Source: Actinomyces qiguomingii (GTDB lineage: Bacteria > Actinomycetota > Actinomycetes > Actinomycetales > Actinomycetaceae). Taken from it: a stretch of DNA of 64,000 nt. Below the pieces are notes generated by a model. The model was given only the letters and a program-made list of their open reading frames with translations. It ran no database searches and had not been told where the DNA came from. Of this stretch, positions 42,562-50,925 are shown piece by piece. The position numbers and the translations under genes were made by a program. Location: contig NZ_CP025228.1 in the NCBI RefSeq assembly GCF_004102025.1, positions 1,798,001 to 1,862,000 on the forward strand, in the 5' to 3' direction. Every line of letters starts with the position of its first letter. Within the stretch, counting starts at the first letter, position 1.

Positions 42562-43404
42562 ATGACACAGAACACGCAGGCCTGCTTCACTCTCCCGGCA
42601 ATCGGCTTCGGCACCTACAAACTGCGGGGAGCAGCCGGGGCCGCCGCGGTAACCGAAGCGATCGCCGCCGGATACCGGCTCATAGACACGGCCTTCTCCT
42701 ACGAGAACGAGGGCTGCGTCGCCCGCGGCGTGGCTCGCGCGGTCGAGCGGGGAGTCGCCGAACGCCAGGAGATCATCGTCACCTCCAAGGTGCCCGGACG
42801 CCACTACGGCCGCGACGAGGCCATCGCCGCCGTCGAGGAGTCTGCGGCACGTATGAGCCCGATTGGCGCCATTGACCTGTACCTGATTCATTGGCCCAAC
42901 CCGGCCCAGAACCGCTACGTGGAGACCTGGGACGGCCTGGTTAGGGCGCGCGAGCGCGGCCTAGTCCGCGCAATCGGCGTCTCCAACTTCCTGCCAGAGC
43001 ACCTTCAGCGCCTTGAGCGTGAGGTGGGTGTGCTGCCCGTCGTCAACCAGATTGAGAGTCACCCATACTTTCCCAACTCCGAGCAGGTCGCCTACAACGC
43101 CGCGCACGGCATCCTTACCGAGGCCTGGAGCCCTCTGGGGCGTGGTCGGGAGGTGCTAGCGGATCCGGTCATTGAGCAGATCGCGCACGCACATTCGGTC
43201 ACCCCGGCACAGGCCATCTTGGCCTGGCACGTGGCCCGGGGTGTCCACCCGATCCCCAAATCCGCCACCGCCGAGAGGCGGACGGAGAATCTCGCAGCGG
43301 CGTCAGTGACCTTGGATGCCGCCGAGGTCGAGGCGATCACTGCTCTGGGCCGCCCAAACGGTCGGCTTTTCGACGGCGATCCCCGGACCCACGAGGAGAT
43401 GTGA
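42562..43404 (+). CDS. Aldo/keto reductase (2,5-diketo-gluconate reductase type)
   Basis: NADPH-dependent carbonyl reductase of 280 aa with the (beta/alpha)8 fold. The catalytic Asp and Tyr are in LIDTAFSYENE, the Lys in IIVTSKVPG, and the His in LYLIHWPNP. GVSNFLPEHLQRL and IPKSATAERRTENL form the cofactor site. AGGAGGTAACC precedes the ATG at 42562, a near-perfect ribosome-binding site that fixes the start. One of three aldo/keto reductases in the window. The substrate is unknown. Confidence 0.92.
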   Translation: MTQNTQACFTLPAIGFGTYKLRGAAGAAAVTEAIAAGYRLIDTAFSYENEGCVARGVARAVERGVAERQEIIVTSKVPGRHYGRDEAIAAVEESAARMSPIGAIDLYLIHWPNPAQNRYVETWDGLVRARERGLVRAIGVSNFLPEHLQRLEREVGVLPVVNQIESHPYFPNSEQVAYNAAHGILTEAWSPLGRGREVLADPVIEQIAHAHSVTPAQAILAWHVARGVHPIPKSATAERRTENLAAASVTLDAAEVEAITALGRPNGRLFDGDPRTHEEM

Positions 43405-43443
43405 ACAATAGGTGCTCAGCGGTCGCCTACACCCCGCCGCTGC

Positions 43444-44517
43444 TCAACCCGCGGATCGCAGCGCCCGGCCCAGGGCGGAAACTGCCTCACTGCGGAAGTC
43501 CCGCATGGCCGCGGACCAGGTGCAGTAGTCGGCGCCGTGGTACATGCCGGGCTCGATTCGCAGTTGAGCCGTGATCCCCTGTGCCTGCAGACGCTTGGCG
43601 TAAGTGATGTCCTCCTCCATGAACAGGTCGAGATCACCGACGCCGATCCAGGCGTCCGGCAGGCCTGAAAGGTCCTCACGGCGGGCGGGCACTGCCCAAC
43701 GTCCTGGAAGCGACTGTGCGGTGCCCGTCGCTGATGCCGGGCGGATGTTCGCCGGACGACCCAGGTAGGCGCCCCAACTCTCGGCATTGCGTCGCGCCGT
43801 CCACACGAACTCCCCGCGTCCAGGGATCTCAATGCCGCCAAGGCCGGTGCGGTCATCGAGCATGGGATATATCAGCATTTGGAAGGCGATCGCCATCCCC
43901 TCATCCAGGGCGCGCTGAGCCAATGCGGCGGCAAGGCCGCCTCCCGCACTGGCGCCTCCCACCGCTATGCGGGCCGGATCGATTACCAGTTCCCCGGACC
44001 GCTCCCGCAGCCACCGTAATACGGTGGCTGCGTCGTCAAGTGGGGCAGGGTAAGGGTGGGTCGGAGCGAGCCGGTAATCAACAGACACCACCAGGATGCC
44101 AAGCTCCCGCGCGATCCTGGAACACAGCAGATGATCCTGGGCTGGGCTTCCACCAACGAAACCGCCTCCATGAAGCCATATCAGTGCGCTGGTGGGCGGG
44201 CCTTTTCTACGGGCGGAGGGTTCATACAGCCACACGGGTACCTCCCGGCCGCTGCAAATGATTGCGTCATGCCGTCCCAGCCCGGAGGGGAAGATACGTG
44301 CGGGCACCCGCGATGACAGTACCGAGGAGAAGTCGGTCGGAAGATCTTCAGGCACGCCGTCGGCGCCACGCCCAATGACCAACAGCGGTGCACGCAACTC
44401 ACGGGCCACCCGGTCAATCCCGGGGCCCAGTTCACGTCGGCGAATCGCCAATGCGCCGACAGCGCTCAGGGCCGCAATGGCGGCGGCGCCAAGAGTGGCG
44501 CGAGCTGAAGCAGACAC
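43444..44517 (-). CDS. Alpha/beta hydrolase, hormone-sensitive-lipase type esterase
   Basis: 357-aa esterase with an N-terminal hydrophobic segment (about residues 5-25) that may anchor it in the membrane. The oxyanion-hole motif HGGGFVGGS and the nucleophile motif GGASAGGGLAAAL mark bacterial family IV (HSL-like). The catalytic Asp is probably in VGDLDLFMEED and the His in MYHGADYC. The GTG start at 44517 is not certain. Downstream of an S4-domain gene on the same strand, separated by 14 bp. The substrate is unknown; short acyl esters are usual for this family. Confidence 0.9.
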   Translation of the reverse strand: MSASARATLGAAAIAALSAVGALAIRRRELGPGIDRVARELRAPLLVIGRGADGVPEDLPTDFSSVLSSRVPARIFPSGLGRHDAIICSGREVPVWLYEPSARRKGPPTSALIWLHGGGFVGGSPAQDHLLCSRIARELGILVVSVDYRLAPTHPYPAPLDDAATVLRWLRERSGELVIDPARIAVGGASAGGGLAAALAQRALDEGMAIAFQMLIYPMLDDRTGLGGIEIPGRGEFVWTARRNAESWGAYLGRPANIRPASATGTAQSLPGRWAVPARREDLSGLPDAWIGVGDLDLFMEEDITYAKRLQAQGITAQLRIEPGMYHGADYCTWSAAMRDFRSEAVSALGRALRSAG

Positions 44518-44531
44518 GGCCGCGGACCCGT

Positions 44532-45026
44532 TCAGTCGGCGTCGAGCAGGTGCTCGATGTCGACCGTAGATTCTTGGGTGGCACGCAGGGCGTCGAGCTG
44601 ACGGCGCTCCTTCTTGGTGGGGCGGCCGGCACCGCGATCGCGGATGATCGCCGCCGGCACATCCAACGGCTTGGGCCTTGGGGGAGAGAAATCGGTGTAG
44701 GCGGTACGGGCGATCGGCGCTCCCACGCGCTTGACCAGAATGCGCTGTACCCGCAACAGCCGGTCGAAACCCTGCACGCGGTAGCGGATCTCATCGCCGA
44801 TTTTCACATGCTGGGAAGGCTTGGCGGTCTCTCCGTTGATACGCACATGTCCGGCGCGGCAGGCGGCGGTAGCGGCGGAGCGAGACTTCACCTGGCGCAC
44901 ACTCCAAAGCCATACGTCCACGCGTGCTGACGCCGGATCGTTGGCGCTGGAAGCGCTCCGGTCAAGTCCTGCCGCCGTTCGGCTCGCATACGAATTCGCC
45001 ACATGCTCATGGTAGACGAAGGGCAT
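44532..45026 (-). CDS. S4-domain RNA-binding protein (Hsp15-like)
   Basis: 164-aa protein with an S4 RNA-binding domain: ARVDVWLWSVRQVKSRSAAT, then AACRAGHVRINGETAKPSQH, followed by VKIGDEIRYRVQGFDRLLRV. This is the layout of Hsp15/RlbA proteins, which bind stalled 50S subunits with nascent chains. The C-terminal tail is charged (GRPTKKERRQLDAL). The first 35 residues are not conserved. A GTG eight codons inside the frame is an alternative start. The 22-bp repeat array begins 6 bp upstream of the start codon, so the promoter and leader lie in the array. Confidence 0.85.
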   Translation of the reverse strand: MPFVYHEHVANSYASRTAAGLDRSASSANDPASARVDVWLWSVRQVKSRSAATAACRAGHVRINGETAKPSQHVKIGDEIRYRVQGFDRLLRVQRILVKRVGAPIARTAYTDFSPPRPKPLDVPAAIIRDRGAGRPTKKERRQLDALRATQESTVDIEHLLDAD

Positions 45027-45031
45027 CGAAA

Positions 45032-45171
45032 CTCGGTGGTTACTTCGACCGACCTCGGTGGTTACTTCGACCGACCTCGGTGGTTACTTCGACCGACCTC
45101 GGTGGTTACTTCGACCGACCTCGGTGGTTACTTCGACCGACCTCGGCGGTTACTTCGACCGACCTCGGCGG
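45032..45171 (-). repeat. Tandem array of a 22-bp repeat, six full copies plus a partial
   Basis: On the plus strand the unit CTCGGTGGTTACTTCGACCG + AC repeats at 45032, 45054, 45076, 45098, 45120 and 45142, with a partial copy from 45164. The first five are nearly identical; the last two have C for T at the sixth position. Each unit contains an imperfect palindrome (ACCGA-CC-TCGGT). There are no spacers. The array covers the end of the nuclease gene and the 5' side of the S4 gene. A decayed set lies at 31349. Confidence 0.97.
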
Positions 45172-46199
45172 GTGCGGCGGCGGGCACGGACGGTGCCGAC
45201 AGGGCGCAGGGCGTTACTCCCGCGCACTACCAAGCCCGCTCCGATCAGCATCGCCCCGGCCGCGCACACCAGCGTATAGCCGCGGTTATTAACCACCGCG
45301 TGCCCCACGCGCGCACCGAGGCTGCCTATGCGTTCGGTGATGGACACCGCGCCGTCGCCGCCGGCGGCGCAGTCCCTAAGCACATCACGCAGCGCCCGGG
45401 TATCGGCGTCGGGCAGACCGAGCTCATAGGCGGCGGCTACACTCACGAAGCGCCGGGCGTACTCGCAGCGGTAACCGGTGGCCGGCGGCCACCACCCGGG
45501 CCCGACGGCGGTAGTCCAGGTACCCGTCTGTGTGGACCCGGCGGGGCAGGTGGCCGGACCGCAGTTCGACTTCTCTTGATTGGCCCGGCCCTCCACGGCC
45601 AAAAGATTCAGCGGGTCGTTGGCCACCAGCAGGCGGGTGCGTTCATCCCACGCCCAGGCGCCATGCGCGTAAAGGTAGTTCAGGGGGATGACGTGGTCGA
45701 TCTGGACTGCGTCGGAGGTGTCCTGTCCACGCTCGAAGGCGACTACCGAACCCGTGTAGGGGTCGTGCAATGTCCCGGACCATACGGTGGCATTGGGGCA
45801 CACCGCCGCACCCTGACCGTGTCCGGCGTCGCGGTCCTGCACCCCCTCCTCCCGGGAGAAGTCCGTGTCGGTGAGGTCTCGGGCGAGGATCTCATTGCGG
45901 GTATCGCAGCCGTCCCCATCCACGTCCATCCACGCCCTTCCGAACCAACCGGTGCGGGAACCGCCTTCCCCCCAGGAGGACGCCGCGGGGGAGTCGGCCG
46001 GCAGCTCATCCAAGGCGACCAACGCCTGGGAGGCGGTGAACACCAGCTCGCCGCGGTCATCCCAGGGCACCTGCGCCATAGTGGCGGCGCCCGGCGTATC
46101 CGGGCCGTCGGCGGCGACCGCCGCCGAGAGCGTGCAGGCGAACAGAGCCAGGGCCGCGGCCAGCGCCCAAGCGGCCCGGTGGTGTCGCGGCTCGGTCAT
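45150..46199 (-). CDS. Exported, membrane-anchored HNH/DUF1524 nuclease
   Basis: 349-aa predicted nuclease outside the membrane. Residues 1-30 form a signal peptide (AAALALFACTLSAAVAADG). The DUF1524/HNH core is intact: DGDGCDTRNEILARDL, AVQIDHVIPLNYLYAHGAW and NDPLNLLAVEGRANQEKSNC. Near the C-terminus a membrane helix (GYTLVCAAGAMLIGAGLVV) is followed by a basic tail (VRARRRTRRGRSK), so the protein would be anchored with the nuclease outward. The last four codons and the stop lie in the 22-bp repeat array. Such proteins may degrade DNA for nutrients or attack incoming DNA. Confidence 0.85.
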   Translation of the reverse strand: MTEPRHHRAAWALAAALALFACTLSAAVAADGPDTPGAATMAQVPWDDRGELVFTASQALVALDELPADSPAASSWGEGGSRTGWFGRAWMDVDGDGCDTRNEILARDLTDTDFSREEGVQDRDAGHGQGAAVCPNATVWSGTLHDPYTGSVVAFERGQDTSDAVQIDHVIPLNYLYAHGAWAWDERTRLLVANDPLNLLAVEGRANQEKSNCGPATCPAGSTQTGTWTTAVGPGWWPPATGYRCEYARRFVSVAAAYELGLPDADTRALRDVLRDCAAGGDGAVSITERIGSLGARVGHAVVNNRGYTLVCAAGAMLIGAGLVVRGSNALRPVGTVRARRRTRRGRSK

Positions 46200-46223
46200 T
46201 TCCGGTTGTACCCGTACGCGGAT

Positions 46224-47147
46224 TCAGGGAACGATGTATCCAGCGGAGCGGAACACCTCGTACCACTGTTCACGGCCCAACGGCAGTTCGGAGCCGGCAG
46301 CCGCAGCGGTGACTCGTTCCGGTCGAGTAGTCCCCAGCACCACCTGCATACGCGCCGGGTGACGTGTGATCCAGGCTGCGGCGATCGCCTCGGGGGAAAC
46401 CCCGTACTCGGCGGCAAGCCGGTCGACGACGTCGTTCAACTCCGCGTAGCGCTCCCGGTTGCCCAGGAACGGGCCGGAGCGGTCCCCGGACTGGTAGGGC
46501 GACCAGGCCTGGATGGTGGTGTTCGTCAGGCGACAGTAATCGAGGATGCCATCGGTGCGCACAACAGACTGGTCGTGACGCATGTTGAGGGCCACGCCCT
46601 CGGCGATCATGTCGGCGTGGGTGAGGGACAGCTGCAACTGGTTGACGAGCAGCGGCTGGTCCACGGTGGCGCGCAACAGCTCGAGTTGGCCACGGGTGTG
46701 GTTGGACACGCCGAAGTGACGGACCTTGCCGGAGGCGGCCAAGGAATCGAAGGCGGAGGCCACCTCCTCGGGCTCTATCAACGCATCGGGACGGTGCAGC
46801 AGCAGCACATCCAAGTAGTCGGTGCGCAGGGCCTTGAGGGAGTCGTCCACCGAGCGCAGGATGTGCTCGGCGGAGAAGTCGAACCAGCCCCAGCGGATGC
46901 CGCACTTTGTCTGCAGCACCACCTGTTCGCGTTCGGCCGCCGACCAGTTCAAGGCGGCGCCGAAACGCTCCTCACAGGCGTGGTCACGACCGTAGATGTC
47001 GGCATGGTCGAACATGGTGATGCCAGCGTCGCGGGCGGTTGCCACCAGGGTGCGGATCTGCTCATCGCTGAGCTCCTTGATGCGCATCAGGCCAAGGATG
47101 ATGTTGGAGGCGGTCAGTTCGGACGAACCAATTGGTTGGATTCTCAT
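46224..47147 (-). CDS. Aldo/keto reductase (YdhF type)
   Basis: 307-aa NADP-dependent oxidoreductase. The catalytic Asp and Tyr are in MFDHADIYGRD, the Lys in VVLQTKCGIR and the His in VLLLHRPDAL. GVSNHTRGQLELLRA and QAWSPYQSGDRSGPFLGN match the YdhF subgroup. The ATG at 47147 was chosen because family sequence starts there (MRIQPIGSSELTASNIILGL). The longer frame to 47333 has no family similarity. The substrate is unknown. Confidence 0.9.
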   Translation of the reverse strand: MRIQPIGSSELTASNIILGLMRIKELSDEQIRTLVATARDAGITMFDHADIYGRDHACEERFGAALNWSAAEREQVVLQTKCGIRWGWFDFSAEHILRSVDDSLKALRTDYLDVLLLHRPDALIEPEEVASAFDSLAASGKVRHFGVSNHTRGQLELLRATVDQPLLVNQLQLSLTHADMIAEGVALNMRHDQSVVRTDGILDYCRLTNTTIQAWSPYQSGDRSGPFLGNRERYAELNDVVDRLAAEYGVSPEAIAAAWITRHPARMQVVLGTTRPERVTAAAAGSELPLGREQWYEVFRSAGYIVP

Positions 47148-47293
47148 ACAAATACCGTAGCGGACCACTGGGCGCTTGCATAGGGATCCCCGGGACTGTC
47201 CACAGCGTCGACCGACCGTATGCCGCGAACCGGGCCTGTGGACACCGATGTGTTCCAGGCGCGCACCCTTGAGCACGGTTCGCGGTTGGCGGT

Positions 47294-48076
47294 TCAGGCG
47301 GGGAGGCCGACGGCCGCTCGGTCCAGATGCCACACGGTGGCCTCGCCACGGGCCACAGAGACCGGAGCGGCGACAATATCCGCAGGGCCCAGGCCCTTGG
47401 CTACGGCGGCGATCTTGCCGGTTCCGCCGGCGACCAGCAGCACTCGCCGGGCCCGGTGCAGCACCTCGAAGGTGAAGGAGACGCGTTCAGGCGGCGGCTT
47501 GGGGGAGCTGTGCACGGCGACAACCGCGGCACCGGTGGTGGGGGCGGCCGGGTGACCGGGGAACAGTGAGCAGACGTGCGCGTCCGGACCGAGCCCCAGA
47601 TGCATGACATCGAAGCGGCCGTCGGCCGGACCGCGCCGGTCGAAATCCTCCGCCAACGCCCGGGCCGCGGCGTCGACGGAGTCCACCCGTTCGGGGCCAA
47701 GCAGCCGGTGCACGTTACTCTCCGGGACGCCAGCGGCCACCAGATCGGCAACCAGTAGATCATTGCGATCGGCGTGGCCGGCCGGGACGAAGCGCTCATC
47801 GCCTTCCCACAGGTGGATCCGGTCCAGGCCAGCATCGGCGGTGAGCCCCGCGGCGGCGAGGGCCGCCGGCAGCGCCGCGGCCAGTGCCCGGCCGCCAGCG
47901 CCGCCGGTCAGCGCCAGGTGTGCGACCTGGCGGGCGGCGATGGCCTCGGCCAATGCCGCGGCGGTCTCCTGGCAGGCGGTCTTGGCCGCATCGGCCAGGG
48001 TCTTGTGCGCTACCACGGTTGGGCGCGCCAGACCGGACGCGGCCGCGTTAATGGCGGCGGCATCGACTGTGGTCAT
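47294..48076 (-). CDS. pgl: 6-phosphogluconolactonase
   Basis: Second enzyme of the oxidative pentose phosphate pathway, hydrolysing 6-phosphogluconolactone. It has 260 aa, the usual length. The motifs LALTGGAGGRALAAAL, HLWEGDERFVPAGHADRNDL and HLGLGPDAHVCSLFPGHP are those of DevB-type lactonases, including the catalytic His region. Its ATG overlaps the opcA stop (ATGA). It is the last gene of zwf-opcA-pgl. Confidence 0.95.
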   Translation of the reverse strand: MTTVDAAAINAAASGLARPTVVAHKTLADAAKTACQETAAALAEAIAARQVAHLALTGGAGGRALAAALPAALAAAGLTADAGLDRIHLWEGDERFVPAGHADRNDLLVADLVAAGVPESNVHRLLGPERVDSVDAAARALAEDFDRRGPADGRFDVMHLGLGPDAHVCSLFPGHPAAPTTGAAVVAVHSSPKPPPERVSFTFEVLHRARRVLLVAGGTGKIAAVAKGLGPADIVAAPVSVARGEATVWHLDRAAVGLPA

Positions 48077-49104
48077 TGGTGAATTCCTTCTTCCCTGTTT
48101 TCAACGTATTCAATGCCCGCGGCGTTGACCCCTGCAAGGGCGCGTGGGGTGTCCTGCTCGGCAAATGTGGCCAGAACCTCCTCATAGACGAGGTCCGGGG
48201 TCAGTCGCCGCAGCTCCTCACTCATGGTGGCCACCGGCTCACGGCGGGCCATGGTTACGACCTGCGGTCGCCGGGCGCCGGGACGGGTGATCACTACCCG
48301 CTCGTGGTCCTTGCGCGTGATCACCAGGTCGCCGGAGTCGGTGTGCGCCGTAATGGTGGCGATGCCGGGAATATCGGCGGCGTCCACCCGTTGCACATCC
48401 ACGCCCAGGCGCAGTCGCAGCCAGCGGATCATCAGGGAGACCGAGGCGTTGCGAGGCTCTCCGGCTACGACGACGCCCCGGACCACTCCCGTGCACAGCA
48501 GCGAGTCCAGTGTCGAGGCGACCATGGCGCGCCACAGGGTGATACGGGTCCAGGCCAGGTCGATGTCACCGCGCGTGTACTCCGGCGCCAGAGCTGCAAG
48601 GGCCGCGGACGGGTCCGGCTGGGAGGGCGTGTTGGTGATGCGGGTGGTGGCCAGGGCCCCGAGCGGGCTCGTGGCCGGCCGTACGGGCGGCGCATCCGGC
48701 CACCAGGTCACCACGGGAACGTCGGGCAACAGGAAGGGCACCACCAGGGTGTCGGCGTGGCGGGCCGCTTCACCCTGCGGGTACAGCACCAGGGTCTCCC
48801 CGGCGCCGGCGTCGTGGCCGAGTCGGATCTCGGCGTCCAGGTGGCCTATAGAGCCGGGAGCTCTATGGCCGTTAGGATGGCGGTCATCGCGGGCGGCACT
48901 ACCGTCGGAAGTAGGGGAGACCACGGCCACCACCCGGCAGGGGTGGTCCAGACTGGCCCCGTGCGCGGCCACCAGGGCGTCGGCCAGACCGGCATGGTCG
49001 GTGTCGATCACGAGCGTGAGCACGCGCGAACCACTGGACACGCCCTCGGACAGGAGAGTGGAGACGATTTCGTCGGTGGTCGTCTGCGCGAGCTTGATGA
49101 TCAT
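48073..49104 (-). CDS. opcA: Glucose-6-phosphate dehydrogenase assembly protein OpcA
   Basis: Actinobacterial and cyanobacterial allosteric activator of glucose-6-phosphate dehydrogenase; it has no known catalytic activity of its own. It has 343 aa. The start MIIKLAQTTTDEIVSTLLSE and the segment DVPVVTWWPDAPP, then DLAWTRITLWRAMVASTLDS, are typical of OpcA. It overlaps zwf and pgl by 4 bp each (ATGA), as expected for fixed-ratio production with Zwf. Confidence 0.94.
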   Translation of the reverse strand: MIIKLAQTTTDEIVSTLLSEGVSSGSRVLTLVIDTDHAGLADALVAAHGASLDHPCRVVAVVSPTSDGSAARDDRHPNGHRAPGSIGHLDAEIRLGHDAGAGETLVLYPQGEAARHADTLVVPFLLPDVPVVTWWPDAPPVRPATSPLGALATTRITNTPSQPDPSAALAALAPEYTRGDIDLAWTRITLWRAMVASTLDSLLCTGVVRGVVVAGEPRNASVSLMIRWLRLRLGVDVQRVDAADIPGIATITAHTDSGDLVITRKDHERVVITRPGARRPQVVTMARREPVATMSEELRRLTPDLVYEEVLATFAEQDTPRALAGVNAAGIEYVENREEGIHQ

Positions 49105-50702
49105 GAACGCCTCCAGATGCGGCCGTCGCGGGCCAGGAGCTCGTGGGCCGAGGGCGGCCCCCAGGAACCGGGCCGATAGCCCTGCGGCTTCCCCTTCCCG
49201 GCCCAGTGCTCGATCACCGGATCCAGGATCCGCCAGGACAGATCCACCTCCCGCTGCTGCGGGAACAGCGGGGCGTCGCCGAGCAGCGCGTCCAGAATAA
49301 GCCGCTCGTAGGCCTCGGGCGACTCCTCGTTGAAGGAGGCGCCGTAGCCGAAGTTCATCGTGACGTCGCGCAGCTCCAACTGCGTACCGGGAACCTTGGA
49401 CGCCATGCGCATGGTGATGCCTTCGTCGGGCTGGATGCGCAGCACAATCGTGTTGGCCCCCAGGCCAGCGGTGGCCGCGTCGGCGAAGGGCAGGAACGGC
49501 GGCCGTTTGAACACAACGGCTACTTCCGTCACCCGGCGAGCCAAGCGCTTACCGGCGCGCAGGTAGAAGGGGACGCCGGCCCAGCGGCGATTGGCGATCT
49601 CCAACCGCACCGCGGCGAAGGTCTCCGTGCGGGAGTCATCTGCCACACCCTCCTCCTCCAAGTATCCGCGCACGGGGACGCCGCCCTGGAAGCCGGAGTC
49701 ATAGCGCCCGCGAGCGGTGGTCGCGTCCAGGTCGAGGAGACCGGCCCGTTCCAGCCTCACTGCGGCCAGCACCTTCTCCTTCTCCGCCCGGATGGCGGGT
49801 GCGAGCATACTGATGGGCTCCTCCATGGCGGTAAGGGCCAGCAGCTGCAGCAGGTGATTCTGGATGACATCGCGCGCCGAACCGATCGTGTCGTAGTAGG
49901 CGGCGCGCGTACCGATGCCGATGTCCTCCGCCATGGTGATCTGCACGTGGTCCACATAGCGCTGGTTCCACAGGGGTTCGAACATGGTGTTGGCGAAGCG
50001 CAGGGCCAGGATGTTTTGCACCGTCTCCTTGCCCAGGTAGTGGTCGACACGGAAGACGTCGTCGGGGCGCACAATCCTGGAGACTACCGCGTCCAGCTCC
50101 TGGGCGCTGGCGCGGTTGTGGCCGAAGGGCTTTTCAATGATCACCCGCCGCCAGGAGCCCGGGACCTCGTCCACGAGCCCGGAGGCGGCCACGTGCTCGG
50201 TCACCGTGGAGAACCAGGCCGGCGGAACCGACAGGTAGAAGGCGCGGTTACCGCTGGTGCCGCGGGTGGTATCCAGGTCGGTGACGGTGCGGGTCAGTCG
50301 GTCGTAAGCGCCGTCGTCGTCAAAGGAGGTCAATTCTATGAAGCGCATGCCGGCGGCCAGCTGATCCCAGATCGCCTGGCGCCAGGGGGTGCGGGCTCCT
50401 CCGCGTACGCAGTGCGCCACGTAGTCGCGCATGTCGTCGTCGGACCAGCGGCGCCGTCCTACACCCACCAGGGAGAAGCTGGGGGACAACAAGCCGCGGT
50501 TGGCCAGGTCGTAGATGGCCGGCAGCAGTTTGCGGCGGGCCAGGTCGCCGGTGATGCCGAACATGACCAGCACGCACGGGTCGGCGATGCGGGGCAGACG
50601 CAGGTCGCGGGAGTCCAACAGCGGATTGCCCTGCGAGGCGGTGGCACCGTCCGGGGTGCCCTCGTGGGTGGTGGGTTTGCTTGAGGTGTGGAAGAGGTCC
50701 AC
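49101..50702 (-). CDS. zwf: Glucose-6-phosphate 1-dehydrogenase
   Basis: First, NADPH-producing step of the oxidative pentose phosphate pathway. With the GTG at 50702 it has 533 aa. The cofactor motif is VMFGITGDLARRKLLPAIYD, and the active-site motif is FRVDHYLGKETVQNILALRF. The frame is open to 50831, but the extra 43 residues are basic low-complexity sequence outside the family. It has a weak ribosome-binding site. It is the first gene of zwf-opcA-pgl and diverges from gnd over about 220 bp. Confidence 0.96.
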   Translation of the reverse strand: MDLFHTSSKPTTHEGTPDGATASQGNPLLDSRDLRLPRIADPCVLVMFGITGDLARRKLLPAIYDLANRGLLSPSFSLVGVGRRRWSDDDMRDYVAHCVRGGARTPWRQAIWDQLAAGMRFIELTSFDDDGAYDRLTRTVTDLDTTRGTSGNRAFYLSVPPAWFSTVTEHVAASGLVDEVPGSWRRVIIEKPFGHNRASAQELDAVVSRIVRPDDVFRVDHYLGKETVQNILALRFANTMFEPLWNQRYVDHVQITMAEDIGIGTRAAYYDTIGSARDVIQNHLLQLLALTAMEEPISMLAPAIRAEKEKVLAAVRLERAGLLDLDATTARGRYDSGFQGGVPVRGYLEEEGVADDSRTETFAAVRLEIANRRWAGVPFYLRAGKRLARRVTEVAVVFKRPPFLPFADAATAGLGANTIVLRIQPDEGITMRMASKVPGTQLELRDVTMNFGYGASFNEESPEAYERLILDALLGDAPLFPQQREVDLSWRILDPVIEHWAGKGKPQGYRPGSWGPPSAHELLARDGRIWRRS

Positions 50703-50925
50703 GGGTGCCTTTCGCGCCTTCCTTGTCTTCTTCCCGGTCTTCTTGCTCGGGCGGTGTAGTCGACCGGGCCTCCACCATAAACGCTTTGCCGCCCCCGCGG
50801 CCAAGGGCGGGCCGGTAGCCCCTGAAGGCATTTAGGGAATCAGGGCGTGCCTGCGGTGCGTTACCCTGCCCGAGTAAACGATCCCACAACGACGGCCCGT
50901 GCCCGACGGGCAGAAGGGGACAGCG

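Noticed and set aside
45032..45171. CRISPR array
   Set aside because: Units are directly adjacent with no unique spacers, and no cas genes are in the window.
45003..47183. 726-codon plus-strand frame containing repeated STDLGGYFDRP units
   Set aside because: The repeats are the 22-bp DNA array read in successive frames, and the rest is antisense to the nuclease and the aldo/keto reductase.
49143..50684. 513-codon plus-strand frame
   Set aside because: Antisense to zwf, which has intact cofactor and active-site motifs.
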